Source of the DNA: JAXDBM01 sp963709485
GTDB taxonomy: Bacteria > Desulfobacterota > Syntrophia > Syntrophales > Fen-1087
Assembly (NCBI GenBank): GCA_963709485.1
Contig: CAVPWE010000005.1
Coordinates: 310,001-374,000 of the forward strand
Direction of reading: 5' to 3'
Length of the DNA: 64,000 bases
The translations under genes and the position numbers were made by a program. The notes under the pieces are model-generated. The model saw only the letters and a list, made by a program, of their open reading frames with translations. It had not been told where the DNA came from and made no database searches. Within the stretch, counting starts at the first letter, position 1; every line of letters starts with the position of its first letter. Below, in pieces: positions 17,859 to 26,307 of the stretch.

Positions 17859-18773
17859 GTGACCCGTGGTGAAACGATAAAACTCAATGAAAAATCAGAA
17901 CTGATGAATCTGTTTCACAGTTACATGCATAAATATTACAACGATCGAGATCTATTTGTAATAAAGCAAAACACCTATTCCTTTTTTCGATATTTGATAG
18001 ATCGGTACAGATTATCCTTCAAGCAACTTTTTTCAAACATACGTCGAAGCTCTGACGTCGTCCAACAAAAATTTGAGGGTATTTGGGATCAAATGGAATG
18101 GTCTGAACTGCTGCCCAGTCACTCAAGCGAGCACCTTATACGATGGATGGACAAATATTATTTAGGAAACGTGTGGGCGCTTTTACGTGTACATCTGGCG
18201 CTTCTGGAAAAAATCATCGATCATTACAAACCTGAAAGGGTTCTCGAAGTCGGAAGCGGGCGCGGCTTGAATCTCATTCTACTGGCGGCACGGTTTCCAG
18301 AAATCAAGTTTGCAGGGCTTGAGTTGTCGGAAAGCGGCGTGCGCTGGTCCAGCAAGGTGGATTCAGACCCGGATCTGCCTCCTGAATTGACGAGATACGC
18401 TCCTTTCAAATGGAATGGACCAAGAATTCCCGGGACGGTTCAGTTTGTGCAGGGGACCGCTACAAAGCTTCCTTTTGCAGACCGGCATTTCGATTTGGTC
18501 TATACCAGACAAGCACTCGAACAAATGGAACCATACCGCGAGCAAGTCTTTTCGGAAATAAACAGGGTATGTAATCGTATCGGCGTTTTCATAGAGGCAT
18601 TTCGCGACTGGAACAACACCGGAACGTGCCGCAACCGCATCATCGCGAAGGATTATTTTGCAGCACGCATCTCCGATTTGCAAAAATACGGTTTCGAGCC
18701 GGTTCTTTTCAGAAATGATCTTCCGACCAAGACCTACATGAATGTCGGACTGGTAATCGCGCAGAAGCAATAA
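17859..18773 (+). CDS. Class I SAM-dependent methyltransferase
   Basis: A 304-residue protein with a central Rossmann-type SAM domain: VLEVGSGRGLNLILLAARFP (motif I), GLELSESGVRW (motif II), LPFADRHFDLVYTRQALEQM (motif IV/post-I). The N-terminal 110 residues are basic and aromatic without a known motif. Start GTG 17859 has GGGAGG 6 nt upstream. It sits between the LegB-like gene and an SDR in the nonulosonate set, so it may methylate a sugar of that branch. The target (O- or N-methyl, sugar or lipid) is unknown. Confidence 0.8.
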   Translation: MTRGETIKLNEKSELMNLFHSYMHKYYNDRDLFVIKQNTYSFFRYLIDRYRLSFKQLFSNIRRSSDVVQQKFEGIWDQMEWSELLPSHSSEHLIRWMDKYYLGNVWALLRVHLALLEKIIDHYKPERVLEVGSGRGLNLILLAARFPEIKFAGLELSESGVRWSSKVDSDPDLPPELTRYAPFKWNGPRIPGTVQFVQGTATKLPFADRHFDLVYTRQALEQMEPYREQVFSEINRVCNRIGVFIEAFRDWNNTGTCRNRIIAKDYFAARISDLQKYGFEPVLFRNDLPTKTYMNVGLVIAQKQ

Positions 18774-18821
18774 CTTGACCGCATTTTTCACTATTCATCA
18801 GCAGACAAAATTAATTCTTAA

Positions 18822-19757
18822 TTGAACTCCGGGTTGTCAAAAGCGGTTGTCTCCGGTTCTACCGGCTTTTTGGGAAGTTGCCTGGCTCTTCGACTCGTCA
18901 AATCGAATATTCCGGTACTCGGTGTGGATTTGGCCCCCACGCCTTTCATGATGGCGGGGTATCGACATATTCAGTCATCGATCGAAGAGGCTCGTGAATC
19001 CATTAAAACCCATCTTGACGGAGGGGGTGTTTTTTTCCACATGGCGGGTCTGGCAGACCGAATGCAATGCGAAAAGCGGCCTGCCGAAGCCTTTGCCGCA
19101 AACGTGACTCTGACGTTCAGTGCCCTCGACATTTGTGAACAATCCGGCAATGTGAAGTTCCTGCTGCCATCCACCGGAATCGTTTATGGCCTTCATCTGG
19201 ACCGGCCAGCCGTCGAAGAAGACCCGACACATCCTGAAAGTGTTTATACGGGAAGCAAACTTATCGCGGAAATTCTCGTCCAAGCGCATACGAAAGGCAG
19301 ATTGAGAGGATCCATTGTAGCACGCCTTTCCAATGTATATGGACCCGGCAGCAGAGAGAACACCGTGCTGGGACGACTTTTAGGTCAGGTTTCTCGGAAT
19401 GAACCCATCCGTGTTCTTGACGAGCGACCGGTGCGAGACTTTATACACGTGGATGATACGGTCGAGGCGCTGGTCCGGCTGGCTGAAACTGACTTCGCGG
19501 ACGCACTGGTGGTTAACGTATCTACGGCAAGAGGTGTGAAGATCGGTGATGTCGCGGAGATGGTTGCCACACTGTCCGGGCTTCCACACCAAACTTCAGG
19601 AGCGGCGAACAGCGGGCTGTCAACCAAACTGGTTCTGAATAACTCCCGATTGGACAGGCTGACGGGCTGGGTCCCACAGATTCAACTTGAAGATGGGCTA
19701 AAAATCTGCTTAAAGGGCTCCGGTGTGTTTAATCCAGGCGTCGAACAGAAACTATGA
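18822..19757 (+). CDS. NAD(P)-dependent sugar epimerase/reductase (extended SDR)
   Basis: A 311-residue extended SDR: VSGSTGFLGSCLALRL, FFHMAGLAD, catalytic PSTGIVYG and YTGSKLIAE (Y-x3-K), then RLSNVYGPGSRENTV and RDFIHVDDT. The start is probably TTG 18822; no good ribosome site is seen. The gene overlaps the next by ATGA. In the LegB-PtmE context it acts on a nucleotide sugar, perhaps reducing or epimerising the 4-keto product of LegB, but it has no signature that fixes the reaction. It takes the place where legC/legH would be expected. Confidence 0.75.
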   Translation: MNSGLSKAVVSGSTGFLGSCLALRLVKSNIPVLGVDLAPTPFMMAGYRHIQSSIEEARESIKTHLDGGGVFFHMAGLADRMQCEKRPAEAFAANVTLTFSALDICEQSGNVKFLLPSTGIVYGLHLDRPAVEEDPTHPESVYTGSKLIAEILVQAHTKGRLRGSIVARLSNVYGPGSRENTVLGRLLGQVSRNEPIRVLDERPVRDFIHVDDTVEALVRLAETDFADALVVNVSTARGVKIGDVAEMVATLSGLPHQTSGAANSGLSTKLVLNNSRLDRLTGWVPQIQLEDGLKICLKGSGVFNPGVEQKL

Positions 19758-20817
19758 AAAATTGGAAAAAAGCAGCGGTATCGCCTGGGGCATCCATTCG
19801 GGACACATTGCGCGTCATCGATCGAGCGTCGCGCAGGTCGCCTTGGTGGTGGATGCCGAAGGTCGCCTGGCAGGAACAGTCACCGACGGAGATGTCCGCC
19901 GTGGCCTGCTGCGGGGGTTTACACTGGACCACCCGGTCGAACTGGTCGCCAATGTCAACCCTATCGTGGTGCATGCTGGCGAGGATACATCCACCATTCA
20001 GCGAATTATGCGCGAGAGGTCCATAAACCAGATTCCCCTGATTGACGATGACGGCCGCGTGGTCAGCCTGGAGCTTCTCAAGGAATACCTGTCCACGCCA
20101 AGGCACGATAATTTCGTCGTGTTGATGGCGGGAGGCCTGGGAACCCGATTGCGACCGCTGACGGAAACATGCCCCAAACCCCTTCTGCAGATCGGCGGGA
20201 AACCCCTTCTGGAGATCATTCTCGAAAGCTTTAAAACTCAAGGCTTCCGGCGCTTCGCCTTTGCCGTCAACTATATGGCGGACATGATCGAGGACCACTT
20301 CGGCGATGGCTCATCCTGGGGGGTGAAGATCAGCTACCTCCGTGAGCCGAGCAGGCTCGGTACAGCCGGGGCATTGCGCCTCTTACCGGAGGCGCCGGAC
20401 AAGCCGTTCATTGTCATGAACGGTGACCTGCTCACCAAGGTGAACTTCGGTCATCTCTTGGACTATCATACCGAATTCAAGGCCAAGGCAACCATCTGCG
20501 TCCGCGAATATGACGTGAAGGTCCCTTTCGGGATCGTTGAAGTTCAGGAAAACCGCCTTGTTGCCCTGCAGGAAAAGCCGGTGCAGAAATTCTTCGTGAA
20601 TGCCGGCATCTATGTTCTGGAACCAGAAGTCATCGAGCACATTCCCCGGGAAATCCCCTATGATATGACCACCGTGTTCGAAGATATGGCGGCACGAGGG
20701 GAACGCCCCGCGGTATTCCCCGTCCGCGAGTACTGGCTGGATATCGGTCAGATAGACGATTACCAGCAGGCGCTGGAGGACTTTGACCGGAAACCTTCAC
20801 GGGGCATCAATGATTGA
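19754..20817 (+). CDS. ptmE: PtmE-like CBS-domain sugar-1-phosphate guanylyltransferase, apparent frameshift
   Basis: The gene begins at ATG 19754 (MKNWKKAAVSPGASIRDTLR) in frame 2. From about 19830 the protein continues in frame 1 (VAQVALVVDAEGRLAGTVTD) after an apparent one-base loss. Residues 1-120 form a CBS pair (GTVTDGDVRRGLL, INQIPLIDDDGRV). The rest is a nucleotidyltransferase with MAGGLGTRLRPLTETCPKP, MNGDLLTKVNF and EYWLDIGQ. PtmE makes GDP-glucosamine, which feeds GDP-GlcNAc to LegB in Campylobacter legionaminic acid synthesis. It overlaps the SDR upstream and the CMP-transferase downstream. The frame change leaves catalytic motifs intact. Confidence 0.8.
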
Positions 20818-21508
20818 GGGCCGAACTGTTTTAGCGGTGATTCCCGCCCGTGGAGGTTCAAAGACGCTGCCTCGCAAAAACATTATCCCCGTGATGGGAA
20901 AACCACTCCTCGCGTGGACCGTAGAGGAGGCACGACGATCCCGGCACATCGATCGGATGGTGCTCAGCTCCGACGACGATGAAATCATCGATATCGCCCA
21001 CAGCCTTGGCCTGGAAGTTCCTTTTCGTAGGCCTGCAGAACTGGCCACCGATACAACGCCAACCAATGAAGTTCTTTTCCATCTGCTGTCAAAAATACCG
21101 GGATATGATTATCTGGTCGTGCTTCAGGTGACGTCTCCATTGAGAATTGCCGATGACATTGACGGCTGCATCGGTGAATGCATGCGCAGAAAAGCCGGTT
21201 CATGCGTATCGATCAGCCTTGCCGAAAAAAATCCCTATTATTTTCGAACACTCGATTCGAAAGGACGGTTGCAGCCCCTCATCGGAGGGTCCTATCATAT
21301 CGGCAGAAGGCAGGACCTTCCGGACGTTTACATGATCAACGGGGCTGTCTTTGTATCACAAACAGCGTTCTTTTTAGAGAAAAGCACTTTCTTTACGCCT
21401 GAAACGGTGGGCTACATTATGCCGCAGGAGCGTTCCATCGACATTGATTCGGAAAAAGATCTTGCCGTGATGGAATACCTGGTATCGAAGAGAACCCATA
21501 GCGAGTGA
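20810..21508 (+). CDS. legF: Acylneuraminate/legionaminate cytidylyltransferase
   Basis: A 232-residue CMP-nonulosonate synthetase. The N-terminal motif IPARGGSKTLPRKNI binds CTP; SSDDDEIIDIA and LQVTSPLR follow, and INGAVFVSQ with ERSIDIDSEKDL closes the fold (D-x-D metal ligands). ATG 20810 overlaps the end of the PtmE-like gene and is preferred over the in-frame TTG at 20783. It activates the free nonulosonate made by the NeuB-like enzyme encoded at 25273. NeuA and LegF/PtmB are hard to tell apart by eye; the LegB/PtmE neighbours favour LegF. Confidence 0.85.
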   Translation: MIEGRTVLAVIPARGGSKTLPRKNIIPVMGKPLLAWTVEEARRSRHIDRMVLSSDDDEIIDIAHSLGLEVPFRRPAELATDTTPTNEVLFHLLSKIPGYDYLVVLQVTSPLRIADDIDGCIGECMRRKAGSCVSISLAEKNPYYFRTLDSKGRLQPLIGGSYHIGRRQDLPDVYMINGAVFVSQTAFFLEKSTFFTPETVGYIMPQERSIDIDSEKDLAVMEYLVSKRTHSE

Positions 21509-21563
21509 ATATCTGCTGTGATGACATACCGATACGGCCACCGAAAATTTTAGGGGCATTTGA

Positions 21564-22907
21564 GTGAAGCGCATATTTCTGCCCATAGAGATAAAAGCCA
21601 GAGAATTTCACAGCAAGATCCTCTTTTCCCTTTTCGCCACGGAGTACGGTTTCGAAGTGATCCTGGGCGGACAATCCGAACTTTTCGACGACTTGCCAAG
21701 GTTCGGTCAGGGTCTGTACATTGACAAAAGCATCGCCATCACGCGGCGGAATCGCTTTCGTTACTGCCGATCACTCGGTAATCATATTGTCGCATGGAAC
21801 GAGGAGGGTCTTGTTTACCACAATGACAATGTCTACCATGCCACGCGCATGGATCGGGAATCCTTCGACCAGACGACTTTCTTTTTTGCCTGGGGACCCC
21901 GCGAATTGAAAAGCATCTTGAGCCGTTATCCGGATGCAGCGGATAAGGTCGTCGCGACCGGAAACCCCCGGATGGATCTTCTTCGCCCGGAGTTTCGCGG
22001 ATACTGCAGTTCGAGCATCGATCAATTGAGAAAGCGGTACGGATCGATTATTTTGATCAATACGAATTTCCCCGTTTATAATTTTTACAAGGGATTCGAT
22101 GCGGGCATCAAGATTTTCGATGCCTATCCGTTGGCGGAACAGCACGAATTCAAATCACAATTCTTCGAGTTTTCTAAAAAGGGATACGAGGGATTCATGA
22201 GGGCCGTACCGGAAATACGGAAGGCTTTCCCTGAACATACCATCGTTATCCGGCCTGCCCCTGTCGAGAATGCGGATCCCTGGATCGAACGCTTCGGCAA
22301 TCAGAAGCGCACCCTCATCACGAAAGAAGGCAATGTCGTCGAGTGGATTCAAGCCGCCGATGCCGTTGTCCAGTTCAACTGCACCACGGGAGTCGAAACC
22401 TTTCTGCTCGGGGTGCCGGCCATTGCATACCGATGTGTTCGCTCCGACACTTTTGAAACAGAATTGCCGAACGCCTGCAGCCTGGAAGCATTCTCCCTCG
22501 AGGAACTTATTGAACAGTTGCGATTTGCCATTGTAAAAATCAAAGGAGGCTCAGCATCATTTTTGCCGCGCCCGGATCAGCAGGCCATCATAGACGCATA
22601 CTTTTCCAGTCTTGACGGCCCAACCGCCTGCAAGCGGATCCTGGATATCCTTCGCAATCTGGAATTCGAGCCTCAGCGTGTCACTTGTGAGAACGTCCCC
22701 TTGCCGAAGAAAATCTGGCGATCGATGCTCCGTCTTGTCCGTCGCCCCGATCCGGAAGCGGTCCGGTACTATCGAGAAAAGTTCCCGGGGCTGACGGTAC
22801 AGGAAGTCCGGAATATCGCAAACAGATTTTCAGAGGCAACAAATCGTTTCGGACGTGCAAGAATCGCCGAGGCGGGCCGCAACATCGTCAGGATCAGTCC
22901 CTCATAA
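21564..22907 (+). CDS. Surface carbohydrate biosynthesis protein (GT-B-like, putative nonulosonate transferase)
   Basis: A 447-residue soluble protein. It resembles proteins annotated 'surface carbohydrate biosynthesis protein' in nonulosonate loci: MKRIFLPIEIKAREFHSKIL, then FFFAWGPRELKSIL, KVVATGNPRMDLLRPEF, VIRPAPVENADPWIERF, and the GT-B-like donor region VVQFNCTTGVETFLLGVPAI. The layout parallels CDP-glycerol/capsule glycosyltransferases. Placed between the CMP transferase and the carbamoyltransferase, it could transfer the nonulosonate; this is inference. GTG 21564 has AGGGG about 8 nt upstream. The C-terminal ~90 residues are basic. Confidence 0.65.
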   Translation: MKRIFLPIEIKAREFHSKILFSLFATEYGFEVILGGQSELFDDLPRFGQGLYIDKSIAITRRNRFRYCRSLGNHIVAWNEEGLVYHNDNVYHATRMDRESFDQTTFFFAWGPRELKSILSRYPDAADKVVATGNPRMDLLRPEFRGYCSSSIDQLRKRYGSIILINTNFPVYNFYKGFDAGIKIFDAYPLAEQHEFKSQFFEFSKKGYEGFMRAVPEIRKAFPEHTIVIRPAPVENADPWIERFGNQKRTLITKEGNVVEWIQAADAVVQFNCTTGVETFLLGVPAIAYRCVRSDTFETELPNACSLEAFSLEELIEQLRFAIVKIKGGSASFLPRPDQQAIIDAYFSSLDGPTACKRILDILRNLEFEPQRVTCENVPLPKKIWRSMLRLVRRPDPEAVRYYREKFPGLTVQEVRNIANRFSEATNRFGRARIAEAGRNIVRISPS

Positions 22908-22955
22908 CCTCGTTATTTCAGGGTATCTGAATCAAGTTTATCAAAAGGAGTTGCT

Positions 22956-24656
22956 GTGAATATTCTTTCTGTTTACCCGTACACACATCTGTCTTCGAGC
23001 GCCCTCGTGATCGATGGCAAGGTCGTTGCCGCAGCGGCCGAAGAGAGGTTCAACCGCGAAAAAATGAGCACGAAGTTCCCGGTGTTGTCTGCGCAGTGGT
23101 GCCTGGAATCGCAGGGAATTTCCTGGAAAGATATCGATATCATTGCGGTTCCATGGAATCCTCAGCGCAACATCAATCATGCAAGCAAGCGGTGGGTTGC
23201 AGAGATGGCCTGGCGGGGTGAAATGCTGACTCACATTCCCGTGCAAATCATGCGAGCCATGAACGAGCCGGTGTCTTCGCACATGGAGGTGTCGTTCGGT
23301 AAGACAAGGATCGTTTATCTGAATCATCACGAGTGTCATGCGGCAAATGCTTTTTTCCTCTCTCCCTTCGACAGGGCGGACATCCTGACCATCGATGGGC
23401 ACGGTGAGGACGAAAGTTGCTTCTTCGGAAACGGGAAAGATACGTCCATCAACCAGACAGGCAATGTCCTTTACCCACATTCGCTCGGTCTGTTCTATGG
23501 AACATTCACGGACTTCCTGGGGTTTACACCGGAAGTGGATGAATGGAAGGTCATGGCACTGTCCGCCTTCGCCGGCAAGAAGAATGAATACTATTCGAAG
23601 ATCCGGTCATTGATCCATTTTACGGACGAAGGATTTGAACTGGATTTAAGCTATTTCGACTTTTACACCTTTGACCGGAGACCTCATTTTTTCAACCCCA
23701 AAATAACCTCCATCCTCGGTCAACCGCGACAAAGGGGCACGGACTTCGAGGACCGCCATTACGCAATTGCCGGGGCCATGCAACGGGTCTTTTCAGAGGC
23801 TGTGATCCATCTGCTGACCCTCCTCAAGCAACGCAATCGGGGAAAACGGGTTGTTCTTGCCGGGGGGGCAGCCATGAACTCTCTCTTCAATGGCACGATC
23901 GACTCCCTGGACATCTATTCGGACAGTTTCATTCCCCCGTCACCCGACGATTCCGGAGTATCGGTCGGGGCTGCTTTGCTGGCATACTACCGTTTTGGCA
24001 AAGAACCGGCCCGCGTTAAAGTTGCCTTGAAAGAAAACAGTTGGGGACCGTCTTACACGGAAGAACAGATCGAAAATACCCTCATCAAGTTCAAACTTCC
24101 CTACTGCCGTCCGGATTCGCTGGTAAAACAGATTGCCGGTGTAATCTCGAAAGGTGCGCTCGTCGGCTGGTTTCAAGGTGGCATGGAATTCGGCCATCGC
24201 GCCTTGGGAAACCGTTCGATCCTGGCGGACCCGAGGGATATCGCCACCAAGGACTGCGTCAATAACGCCGTGAAATACCGAGAATCGTTTCGCCCGTTCG
24301 CGCCGGCCGTGCTGGCGGAACGCGCAGAGGAAATATTCGAATTGAGGCCAGGCCGCCGCGTCTATTTTATGGAGCGGGTTTTCCCCATTCGAAAGAAATG
24401 GCGCAGCCGGCTGGGCGCCGTGTGCCATATTGACTTTACCGGAAGGCTGCAGACCGTGGAACCGGAGGCCAACCGGCTTCTTTACAATTTGATCAAGGAA
24501 TTTGATAGCATAACCGGTGTTCCCGCGCTGCTCAACACCTCTTTCAACCTGAACGGCGAGCCCATCGTGTGCTCGCCCGAACACGCAATCAGGACCTTTT
24601 ATTCCTGCGGGCTGGACATCCTTGTTCTCGGCCCGTTTGTAGTCAAAAAGCGATAA
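22956..24656 (+). CDS. Carbamoyltransferase (NodU/CmcH family)
   Basis: A 566-residue protein of normal family length. The N-terminal Kae1-like half has YPYTHLSSSALVIDGKVVAA, the metal-binding NHHECHAANAFF (H-x3-H) and DGHGEDES. The C-terminal YrdC-like half has GWFQGGMEFGHRALGNRSIL and YRESFRPFAPAVL. The family transfers a carbamoyl group from carbamoyl phosphate, via carbamoyl-adenylate, to a hydroxyl of a sugar or antibiotic. Start GTG 22956 has AAAGGAG 5 nt upstream. Neighbours suggest the nonulosonate or its glycan as acceptor, as known for carbamoylated legionaminic acids. Confidence 0.88.
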   Translation: MNILSVYPYTHLSSSALVIDGKVVAAAAEERFNREKMSTKFPVLSAQWCLESQGISWKDIDIIAVPWNPQRNINHASKRWVAEMAWRGEMLTHIPVQIMRAMNEPVSSHMEVSFGKTRIVYLNHHECHAANAFFLSPFDRADILTIDGHGEDESCFFGNGKDTSINQTGNVLYPHSLGLFYGTFTDFLGFTPEVDEWKVMALSAFAGKKNEYYSKIRSLIHFTDEGFELDLSYFDFYTFDRRPHFFNPKITSILGQPRQRGTDFEDRHYAIAGAMQRVFSEAVIHLLTLLKQRNRGKRVVLAGGAAMNSLFNGTIDSLDIYSDSFIPPSPDDSGVSVGAALLAYYRFGKEPARVKVALKENSWGPSYTEEQIENTLIKFKLPYCRPDSLVKQIAGVISKGALVGWFQGGMEFGHRALGNRSILADPRDIATKDCVNNAVKYRESFRPFAPAVLAERAEEIFELRPGRRVYFMERVFPIRKKWRSRLGAVCHIDFTGRLQTVEPEANRLLYNLIKEFDSITGVPALLNTSFNLNGEPIVCSPEHAIRTFYSCGLDILVLGPFVVKKR

Positions 24657-24790
24657 ACGGAAAGGGTCGCTGGCGGAGATCATGCTCTTCTTGGCGAACA
24701 TTCGCCGGCACCCCTGTCAAATGCGAGTTTTTAACAGAAAAACCAAAAATGGCTTTTCGTATCATTTCTGAAGAAGAGCAGGAGGGAAAA

Positions 24791-25198
24791 ATGAAAAGAT
24801 TGATTTTTGTGGGATTGGTCCTGATGTTGGTCGTGTCTTTTAGCCACGCGCAAGCGACCGGGACGGCTGGCGCGCAGAAAGTACGAATCAGCCAGGCCCA
24901 AGACATGCGGGACGTCATGCAAAAGATGTCTGCCCTGACGGGAAAAATGGAGAATTTGATCAAAGACATCACACCGAAAAAGATGCAGGATACCGCCGAC
25001 GTGATGGAAAAGCTCGCAGAGGATATCAAGGATATGTTGAAAAAGATGAAGAAGGGAACGGCTGAATACAAAGAATTCAGAAAGATGTTCGAAGACATGA
25101 AGGATATGACACGAAAGATGAAAAAAGGAGCGGCAACGGCAAAAGAGATTAAGATGATGAACGATAAGATGTTAAAGATGCAGAAAAAATACAAGTAA
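24791..25198 (+). CDS. Small secreted Met/Lys-rich helical protein of unknown function
   Basis: A 135-residue protein. MKRLIFVGLVLMLVVSFSHA is a clear signal peptide, probably cleaved after SHA. The mature part is helical, with methionine and lysine in regular spacing and a two-fold internal repeat (DMLKKMKKGTAEYKE and DMTRKMKKGAATAKE, each followed by a Met-rich helix). GGAGGG lies 5 nt before ATG 24791. The longer frame upstream is shadow. It separates the carbamoyltransferase from neuB. Regular Met spacing could bind metal or a polyanion, but there is no family I can name. Confidence 0.75.
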   Translation: MKRLIFVGLVLMLVVSFSHAQATGTAGAQKVRISQAQDMRDVMQKMSALTGKMENLIKDITPKKMQDTADVMEKLAEDIKDMLKKMKKGTAEYKEFRKMFEDMKDMTRKMKKGAATAKEIKMMNDKMLKMQKKYK

Positions 25199-25272
25199 CA
25201 ATAACGATTGGCGGCGCGGATAGAATTGATTTGAAATTAAAATTTGTGCCCTGAGTTGTATTTCTGTCACGC

Positions 25273-26307
25273 ATGAGATCAACCATGTTGCCATTTAAGC
25301 AAAAAAGAGCCTGTATCATCGTTGCAGAAGCCGGAGTCAATCATAACGGCGACATCGAAATGGCACACCGCATGATCGATGCGGCGGCGGAATCCGGTGC
25401 CGATCTGGTAAAGTTCCAAACTTTCACCGCTGACGGGCTCGTCACTCGGTGGGCGGAGAAGGCTATCTACCAGAAGCAAACCACGGAAGCCACTGAATCG
25501 CAATACGATATGTTGCGTCGCCTCGAATTGAACCGCCAGATGCACGAATCGTTGATGGCGCATTGCCGGGAGCGAGGAATCGGTTTTCTTTCAACCCCCT
25601 TCGACACAGTCAGCGTGGATCTGCTGGTCGAACTGGGGATCGAGCGCTTTAAGATTCCATCGGGGGAAATCACCAATTTGCCGTACTTGAGGCATATCGG
25701 AAGATACGGAAAGCCGATCATTCTGTCGACAGGAATGGCGACACTCGGTGAAATTGAAGCGGCCTTGTCGATTCTCGAGAAGGCCGGCACGCAAAAAGGC
25801 CTAATCACCGTATTGCACTGCAACACCGATTATCCGACACCCATGAACGATGTAAACCTTCTCGCGATGCTGACCATTCGCGACGCCTTTGGCGTGGAAG
25901 TCGGATATTCCGATCATACGCTCGGCATCGAGGTCCCTGTTGCGGCTATGGCCCTCGGTGCGACAATTATCGAAAAGCACTTTACGCTGGACCGCAATCT
26001 TCCGGGACCGGACCACCGTGCCAGCCTTGAACCCGGTGAACTCAAGGCGATGGTGCAGGCCATCCGCAATATCGAACTTGCCCTGGGTGACGGCATCAAG
26101 CGGACCAGCAAGAGCGAAGCCAGAAACAAGCCCATCGCCCGCAAGTCCCTGGTTGCCAGCCGGCCCATCTCGAAGGGTGAAACATTCACCCAGGACAATC
26201 TTGCGGTGAAGCGTCCCGGCACGGGCATTTCCCCGATGTGCTGGGACGAAGTTGTGGGCCGCAGCGCACCTCGGGACTTTTCAATTAATGAACTGATCGA
26301 ATTGTGA
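25273..26307 (+). CDS. neuB: NeuB-type nonulosonic acid synthase (PEP-condensing)
   Basis: A 344-residue protein with the two normal domains. The TIM barrel contains IVAEAGVNHNGDIEMAHRMI, DLVKFQTF, KIPSGEITNLPYL, ILSTGMATLGE, LHCNTDYPTP, GYSDHT and IEKHFTLDR. The C-terminal antifreeze-like SAF domain begins about residue 280 (RKSLVASRPISKGE). NeuB/LegI condenses PEP with an N-acetylmannosamine or 6-deoxy-diacetamido-mannose to give the C9 acid. The start may be ATG 25273 or ATG 25285. The stop overlaps the GTG of neuC, so the pair is coupled. Confidence 0.93.
   Translation: MRSTMLPFKQKRACIIVAEAGVNHNGDIEMAHRMIDAAAESGADLVKFQTFTADGLVTRWAEKAIYQKQTTEATESQYDMLRRLELNRQMHESLMAHCRERGIGFLSTPFDTVSVDLLVELGIERFKIPSGEITNLPYLRHIGRYGKPIILSTGMATLGEIEAALSILEKAGTQKGLITVLHCNTDYPTPMNDVNLLAMLTIRDAFGVEVGYSDHTLGIEVPVAAMALGATIIEKHFTLDRNLPGPDHRASLEPGELKAMVQAIRNIELALGDGIKRTSKSEARNKPIARKSLVASRPISKGETFTQDNLAVKRPGTGISPMCWDEVVGRSAPRDFSINELIEL

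Noticed and set aside
24682..24710. Inverted repeat GGCGAA/TTCGCC after the carbamoyltransferase as a terminator
   Set aside because: The loop would be only two bases (or a 5-bp stem with a 4-nt loop) and no T run follows.
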